Assembly: GCF_010015585.1 (NCBI RefSeq) | Contig: NW_022985069.1 | Location: forward strand, 186,001 to 250,000 | Origin: Eremomyces bilateralis CBS 781.70 | Lineage: Eukaryota; Ascomycota; Dothideomycetes; Eremomycetales; Eremomycetaceae | Reading direction: 5' to 3' | DNA length: 64,000 nt | In this document: positions 58,467 through 64,000 of the stretch, in pieces | How the letters are laid out: each line of letters begins with the position of its first letter | Numbering within the stretch: position 1 is the stretch's first letter | Translations under genes and position numbers: made by a program | Notes under the pieces: generated by a model | Told to the model about the DNA's origin: nothing | Databases searched by the model: none | The model's input: only the letters and a program-made list of their open reading frames with translations

Positions 58467-60314
58467 TGAAGCTGTAGCGTCGAATACTTGTTCTCTCGCC
58501 TAGTTGGCTATTTAGGTTTGGTTTTCGGTCTTTTCGAGTTTTGATGAAACGAGCGTAATGAGTTATGGCGCATGTACAGGCTGATGGAGCAGTCTTCCGC
58601 TACTAGATATGGCCAGGATTTTTCGGCGATATGGGTCTAAGATCATGGTATGACACGCCCCAACGATGGATGACGCTTGATATGGGACGATTCGTTTAGA
58701 CGATCCGACCGGACCTCATTTTCCGGCTTTGTTATCGGCTAACGCATGTACGGGAGAGGAATAATTAATAGTACATCCCTCAAACTCATAATATCTCTAA
58801 AGGAAAACGGGGATCAGTACTGCCACCATAGACAGTGATTGGGAGTCAGTACGTTTGCAATATATTGTAAAATTGATCCAATGGAGTGTCCGACGCCTCT
58901 CTACCAACAAGCACCGAGTTTACTGTCAACGTGAGAGTAATCTCGAGATTTATCTCCTACCTTTCATAGAAAGACTCGTTCTGTTCAAAGCAGAGGCTAT
59001 GCGAACCTCTCCCTGATTCAGTCGTACCTGATCCACTTGGGATCTAGGCCATCATCCACTGCGCTCTTTATGTTCTGCTAGTTCTGCACGGCATCCTTCA
59101 GGGTTTTTGTAACAGACATGTCATGCTTCCTTCACATGACAGTCGGGGCACTTGTCCATATCAACCAGTCGCTCTTCTTTCTTGCATTCGCTACCCTTCC
59201 GGACGAAGTTGTCACGGTTGTGAGCACAGGAGTAGTCGATTTGGTAACGACATATTGTTGTGACCACTGGTGGTTTGGGTCGACTCACTGCAGGGGGAAA
59301 CGCTTGTCCAGTGCTAATGAGGCAAGAAAATGACTGTTGAGGCGTCGGCTATAGTCCTACACTAACAAGCAGGAGGATTGCGAGATAATTATACTCTAAT
59401 GCGAGTCATCCATTGACTGGAACTCCATTCCCATGCTAGACAGTCTGTACCCTTTCTCGCAATGTCACTGTGACTCGGTGCTTCCTTTATCTATCAGTCC
59501 CTCAGAAAAGTGCCCAGGACTTCCTAATCTTCCCAGGCGTATTCATACATATGCTCCACATCAGTGAACCAGCACGCCTCTATACGGCAGGCTTTTACTA
59601 GGCACAAATGGAATGGTTTCTCCAGATTGTCGTCGCAGAGATGGGACTTTGATTCATCTATCAGCTCCCCAGGTTGTTTACAGTCGCAGTTTTCCTGCAC
59701 GAGGAACCGCGTGGGGTGGAGCAGGCCCATTGGATTATTTAGTAACACATCGTTATCGTTTCAGGTGTGGGGATCGATGGTAGGTTTTGGAACCGACTTG
59801 CTGGTATACTAGGGTCAATGGGAGGTTCGATCAGTGAATGTGCCAGTCTGAGTAGTGCCTGTCATGACTGTTGTCCCTGAGTTTTTATACCTGGCCATTC
59901 TACGTTTCTCCAGATACTTTGTCCTAGTTATACTGGCATTCCGGTAGTCATATCTTGGTTTTACATGTGCGTGTGGGGCTATGACTGTCTGTGATGATGA
60001 GTATTCCAATATTTAGGCACTTCAAGTGAGATTACTTCCAATACACGCGAACCTTTATTTTATTCTTTCAGGAGAAAAGTCCTATAACACAGTATTAAAT
60101 CTTCCAGATAATTAACTAGCAAGCACCGAGCTACATTCACGTAATCATCAATTATATTTCTAATTGTCCATTGGCCACACTCACTAGCACTGAACCTACT
60201 TCCACACAGACAGAGTTCTTCCGTACACTACCACCCTCTAGATCCAACTTATACCGCATAACAAATAAGTCCTGGATATTCTGAGCCAGTACTCCGAACC
60301 AGTCACAAAGAAGA
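58467..60314. other. Gene-poor AT-rich stretch
   Basis: No convincing gene is seen. A 74-codon minus-strand frame at 59524-59748 is cysteine-rich (ENCDCKQPGE, SHLCDDN, FHLCLVKACRIEAC) and might be a relative of the two small proteins that follow, but its spacing does not match them. Confidence 0.4.
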
Positions 60315-60539
60315 ATGTGTTATTCTATGGTCTTCCATCGTTGCGGACATCGGTTCAATACAGATCAATTGACTCGCTGCGCGTGTCACAACTTTGCCAG
60401 CGCCATGGTTGATTATTGTGATGATTGCATAAGAGAACGGTCAAATCTCCACAGAATCTTGAAGGGACCCACCAATGGGGCCACCAACGGAACCATTCGG
60501 GAGGCAGTCAACGGTTCCCAAGGGTTCCCAATGGTGTGA
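60315..60539 (+). CDS. Small Cys/His-patterned protein A
   Basis: A 74-residue frame starts MCYSMVFHRCGHRFNTDQ. Cysteines and histidine lie at C2, C10, H12, C22, C24, C35 and C38, with CGH at 10-12, CxC at 22-24 and CxxC at 35-38. The second half is a low-complexity N/G/T stretch with repeated TNG words. No signal peptide is present. The pattern could hold zinc. A second frame 1.1 kb away on the other strand has the same layout, which argues that both are or were real proteins. Function is unknown, and the small size makes the call tentative. Confidence 0.5.
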   Translation: MCYSMVFHRCGHRFNTDQLTRCACHNFASAMVDYCDDCIRERSNLHRILKGPTNGATNGTIREAVNGSQGFPMV

Positions 60540-61404
60540 ACCACACAGCGTCCAATGATAGACCTAGTTCTACTTCGAAGACTTGATTGACTTATCAATC
60601 GTGGGGACCGACTTGGATCAAATGGGATTTGACAAGAATGGAAGGATTACACAGGCACTGGGGCCTCAACAATGCTTTATACCTTCTATTTCAATACTGT
60701 AGTCCGGGGGATGGAGAGCAATTCTAAGTCTCGGATGTTAAGCTCAATTATTCAAGTTTAAATCGATACTGAGTAGCACTAATATGACTAGTCCCTAGAG
60801 GTGAATCCAAGTTCTATAAGGCACCGTGTGGGCATAGTGTGAGGGGAAATTAAAATACTTCAAGCCTGATCACAGTGATCTATATCTAAATATGACTTGG
60901 CTAAACAAATAATACGGTATTTAAGCCCCTTAGGTCCTTCTGTAATGATTGTCAGTGCTGCTGCTCCATACGAACTGAATTTCGATGACGATCAAAGTTA
61001 ACATTATTGTAAACGAGTGAAGTATTTTTTTCTTGATCATATAATTACGTGTAGGAACTGCTAGGAGTCATGCTGGATCATTTTTGTTAGAGTCCCAATT
61101 GTCCCCCAGGATATGGAAGAGTCACAATCTGCTAGCATGATTTACCTTCTCCGAAAAGAGGCATAATGTTATGTCGCTCACAGAGGGCGGTAGAATTTAG
61201 TATCAGAATATTCCCATGCAGTTTGGGGTTGACAAGATTAAGTTGCTATTTCATCCTATGAGATACACCATCGATTACATGTGATCAGCTGTCCCATTTC
61301 GACACCATAATCTTCTCCATATTCAGCCTCCTATTGGCTTTCATGAGATACAGTAGGATTGGAAGCATCCTAATACAGGTCTTCAATATCCGCGGAGACT
61401 TGAC
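60540..61404. other. AT-rich spacer between the two small Cys/His ORFs
   Basis: Nothing recognisable is found here: no long frame, no repeat above chance and no splice structure. Confidence 0.45.
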
Positions 61405-61566
61405 CTATCTTTGCGTCTCATCATTATCACCATATACCTGTTTTACGGGCGCACAAATGGAACATAGCCTGGCTCTAATGATATCCATATCGCTCTTGCA
61501 TGGACAGGTTGGGTGGCGGGCATCTTCCTTGTGCCCACACTCATACGTGACGTGGAAGTCGCACAT
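61405..61566 (-). CDS. Small Cys/His-patterned protein B
   Basis: A 53-residue frame starts MCDFHVTYECGHKEDARH. The pattern is C2, C10, H12, C21, C23, C35 and C38, differing from protein A by only one residue in one spacing. The frame is open further upstream to 62031, but that part lacks the pattern. A GTATAT donor-like site follows the CxxC block (near KQVYG), so the C terminus might be spliced to something downstream. Zinc binding is inferred; function is unknown. Confidence 0.5.
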   Translation of the reverse strand: MCDFHVTYECGHKEDARHPTCPCKSDMDIIRARLCSICAPVKQVYGDNDETQR

Positions 61567-62498
61567 CGCGGCAATGAAATCCTGGGGTATTAGAGTCGGG
61601 GAGCTGAGTACGCGAGAACGTGAGAGGTGCTTGCTGAATAAGGATCCAACCACTGCGGGTGCCGAGCAAAAGGTATATGTACTCCTTAAAGTGCAGGTGG
61701 TGGATGCTGAAGCAGCGAAAGTAGAAGGAGAGTGGAGTTTCATGACTTTATAAGAGCCAGTCGAGGATGTGAAGAACTTAAGGGCAGGTATGACTTTTGC
61801 AGTGACTTCCGTCAATGACTCACAATGGATATCATAATTAACGAGACATAGGATTTGCGACTCATTGGGACTCTGAACAAAAGCTCGTGATATGCTTCCT
61901 TCACAGACTTGGGTGCAGCATCTAGAGTTGAGGTCACAGTCCATATGGCATTTTACAGAAGCATGATTTCTCGACAACACATTTGGATTCGAGTTGGCTA
62001 TAATGATTGTTTGCCAATGACTTAAAACCATCGGAATAAGTCGGCGGACATAGAAAGCTCGTTCTCCCTAATTGAAATCGAATTCGAAAGACAGGCGGAT
62101 AAATGTGACAGATACGTACTCAGTACGGAATATAACTGGACCCCATTCAGGGGAAGATCAGCAACGAAGCGAAAAGCTCGTGAGTTCTGAGTGAGTGAGA
62201 CTGTGAGTGAGTCGCGCTCAGTCAGCATGGTCCAGCGGACGGCAAGCACTAACAATGTCGATTCTGGGGATGGGCTCCATTATTGTCTTTGAACCCCCCA
62301 ACGTGAAAATCGCTTTCATTCATCAAGTCTACCGGTATTGAAACGCCCAGCCCACTTGTCCTTGGCCTCATGATCCGAGGTCAACAATAGGAGTTTCTTC
62401 CATGACTAACTAAGCTGTGTTCGAGGGGGCACGGCAGTCCGGTCTCCTTCACAGCTGATGTAACAGATAATCGGCTTGCACTGCGCCTTTGGCAAGCC
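61567..62498. other. Intergenic region
   Basis: A minus-strand frame continuous with small protein B covers part of this stretch but shows no conserved pattern. The rest is the presumed promoter of the phosphatase gene. Confidence 0.4.
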
Positions 62499-64000
62499 AT
62501 GACACGACGATTGGTGCGCATGCTCGCCTCCCTGGAATGGAGGATCGTGGGATATCGGCTAACTGGAGGATTTTTAGGTGCGCGCAAGCGTCAACCTCGG
62601 GGTACTCCTCGTCGTTATCCTCACCCTTATTTTCTTCCTCGACAACCGCTACCGAGTCCTCCCCAACTCCATCCACAGTCACCTTCCCCTCCACCACCCC
62701 GGCCTCGTGATCACCGACCTCACGATCAAGACCTGCAACAAGGCCAACCCATTGTCATCATGCCGCCTCGACCCAGATGAATGGCACCGCATCGAGAAAG
62801 ACCTTTACCTCGGATCCAGCTGGACCAAGCAGGCGTTTGTGCACATCCGTTCCGCGCGCGAAGAGGAACTGGGCCTCAAAGATATGGTTGTCATGGACGT
62901 GCGGGTGGGGAGGTTGGATCCGTCGGTGGGTGAAAAAGGGCAGGAGAACCAGAAATGGGAGTCCCGGCCGGGCGGCGTGTGGATCAAACTCAGTTCCAAG
63001 CGGCATGACAGCGATTCCAAGAAGGCGGTCACGGCGGTGGAGGTGCTCTTCGGTGCCGATGCGGCCGACCCGCGACCGAGCTGGGAGCTCAAACCACCGT
63101 TATTGCTGGACATGTCGTTAGAGGCGGCCACCCCTCGACTCACTGTCCAAAGAGGTTCAACTCCAAGAACTATTGAGAAGCCCACTCCTCGCGTGCGGAG
63201 AGACGGGCGGTTCAAGATCATGCAGGTGGCCGATATCCATTTCAGCACGGGAATGGGCGCGTGTAGAGACCCGGAACCGCCGGAACCGCATGGTGGAAGG
63301 TGCGAGGCGGATCCAAGGACTCTTGAGTTCCTCGGCAAGATGCTTGACACGGAGAAGCCAGACTTGGTTATCTTGAGCGGTGACCAAGTGAATGGCGAGA
63401 CGGCACCGGACGCACAGACCGTATGTATCCCGTTTGCGACGATTGTCAGATGGGCGCTAACAAGCAGCCAGGCCATCCTAAAGTTCGCGGATATCTTCAT
63501 CCAGCGCCAAATTCCGTTCGCAACCATATTTGGAAACCACGATGACTTTGAAAAATCCTCCCTCTCCCGCCAAGCGCAGATGTCATTGATCCATGCTCTA
63601 CCCTTTTCGCTCAGCGAGGCTGGGCCGGCTACCGTCTCCGGCGTTGGCAACTACTACGTCGAAGTTCTTGCGCCCGGCACCAGCACGCACTCCGCGCTTA
63701 CCATCTACCTCCTCGATTCCCACGGCCACAGCGGGAACGAGGGCTACGACTACATCAAAGAAGACCAAATCAAGTGGTTCAAAGCTACCTCCCGCGCGCT
63801 GAAAGATCAGCATAAGAAATATACCCACATCCATCTAGACATGGCGTTCATCCACATCCCCCTCCCCGAGTACCGAGAGGTCGGGAAACCGGTGCAAGGC
63901 TCCGTGACGGCGGGCGGGGACGACCAAAATAATGGCCAGGTAGTTTTCGGCGACTGGAAAGAGCCCGTCATGGCGCCGAATAAGAACACGGGTTTCCGCG
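62499..64000 (+). CDS. dcr2: Dcr2-type metallophosphatase, truncated by the window end
   Basis: Exons 62499-62513, 62578-63420 and 63472 onward are open to the window edge; the gene is incomplete here. The N terminus MTRRLVRASVNLGVLLVVIL has a basic start followed by a membrane anchor at about residues 8-28. A luminal or cytosolic beta-rich region follows. The calcineurin-like phosphoesterase core shows MQVADIHFS (metal-binding DxH, about residue 218), LVILSGDQVNGE and FGNHDD, then LLDSHGHS. This matches fungal Dcr2 phosphatases; the yeast enzyme acts on Sic1 and on the stress sensor Ire1. The first donor GTGCGC is off consensus, but the join preserves frame and yields the anchor. Confidence 0.88.

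Noticed and set aside
58467-62498. Gene-poor region considered as a mobile-element island
   Set aside because: No transposase, reverse transcriptase, long repeats or paired ends are visible; only two small ORFs stand out.

Overview
This window is nuclear DNA of a filamentous ascomycete. It is most likely one of the Eurotiales, an Aspergillus or Penicillium relative; this rests on gene content and style, not on a search. The evidence is: short spliceosomal introns (about 50-100 bp, GTRNGT donors, CTAAC/CTGAC branch sites, YAG acceptors); separately transcribed genes on both strands; and fungus-specific families (Ste50, a Pho4/NUC-1/PalcA-type bHLH factor, a But2-type secreted protein, an FMO-DUF6314 fusion, a HET domain, and a C2H2 plus Zn2Cys6 regulator). 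I see no transposon, provirus, CRISPR array, rRNA gene or tRNA gene.

Layout, left to right. 0.6-1.2 kb: small SET protein (+). 1.8-3.5: Ste50 adaptor (-). 5.5-5.9: small conserved-looking protein (+). 6.9-8.1: membrane ORF overlapping a But2-like secreted protein (+). 8.7-11.2: Mvp1 sorting nexin (-). 12.1-14.4: PalcA/NUC-1-like bHLH factor (-). 16.3-16.7: G-protein gamma subunit, recovered only after splicing (-). 18.0-21.5: eIF3a (+). 22.3-24.7: FHA-kinase of the Chk2/Cds1 type (+). 25.4-27.9: FMO-DUF6314 fusion (+). 28.1-29.1: histidinol-phosphatase (-). 29.7-31.6: LRR protein (-). 32.1-34.8: C2H2/Zn2Cys6 regulator (-). 37.1-41.3: zinc finger-kinase-HET protein (+). 41.7-42.5: Met8 siroheme enzyme (-). 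43.8-46.0: Ded1 helicase (-). 47.2-48.5: secretory cyclophilin with a duplicated 3' end (-). 48.9-49.5: mitochondrial ribosomal protein uS13m (+). 51.3-54.2: CAMKL-type kinase (+). 56.6-58.5: amino-acid permease (+). 59-62: gene-poor stretch with two small Cys/His-patterned ORFs. 62.5-64.0: Dcr2-like phosphatase, cut by the window end (+).

Most genes are housekeeping or signalling functions and there is no obvious biosynthetic cluster. Ste50 and the G-gamma subunit belong to the same pheromone/MAPK signalling module but are about 13 kb apart. Translation is represented by eIF3a, Ded1 and uS13m. The accessory-looking parts are the 32-41 kb block (dual-finger regulator divergent from the zinc finger-kinase-HET protein) and the 58.5-62.4 kb stretch. 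The most unusual items are the zinc finger-kinase-HET fusion, the tandem duplication that gives the cyclophilin several possible C termini, the pair of small proteins with matching C/CGH/CxC/CxxC spacing, and three stop-free 51-nt introns. Exon borders were derived by hand from splice signals, reading frame and family conservation, and are not supported by transcripts.
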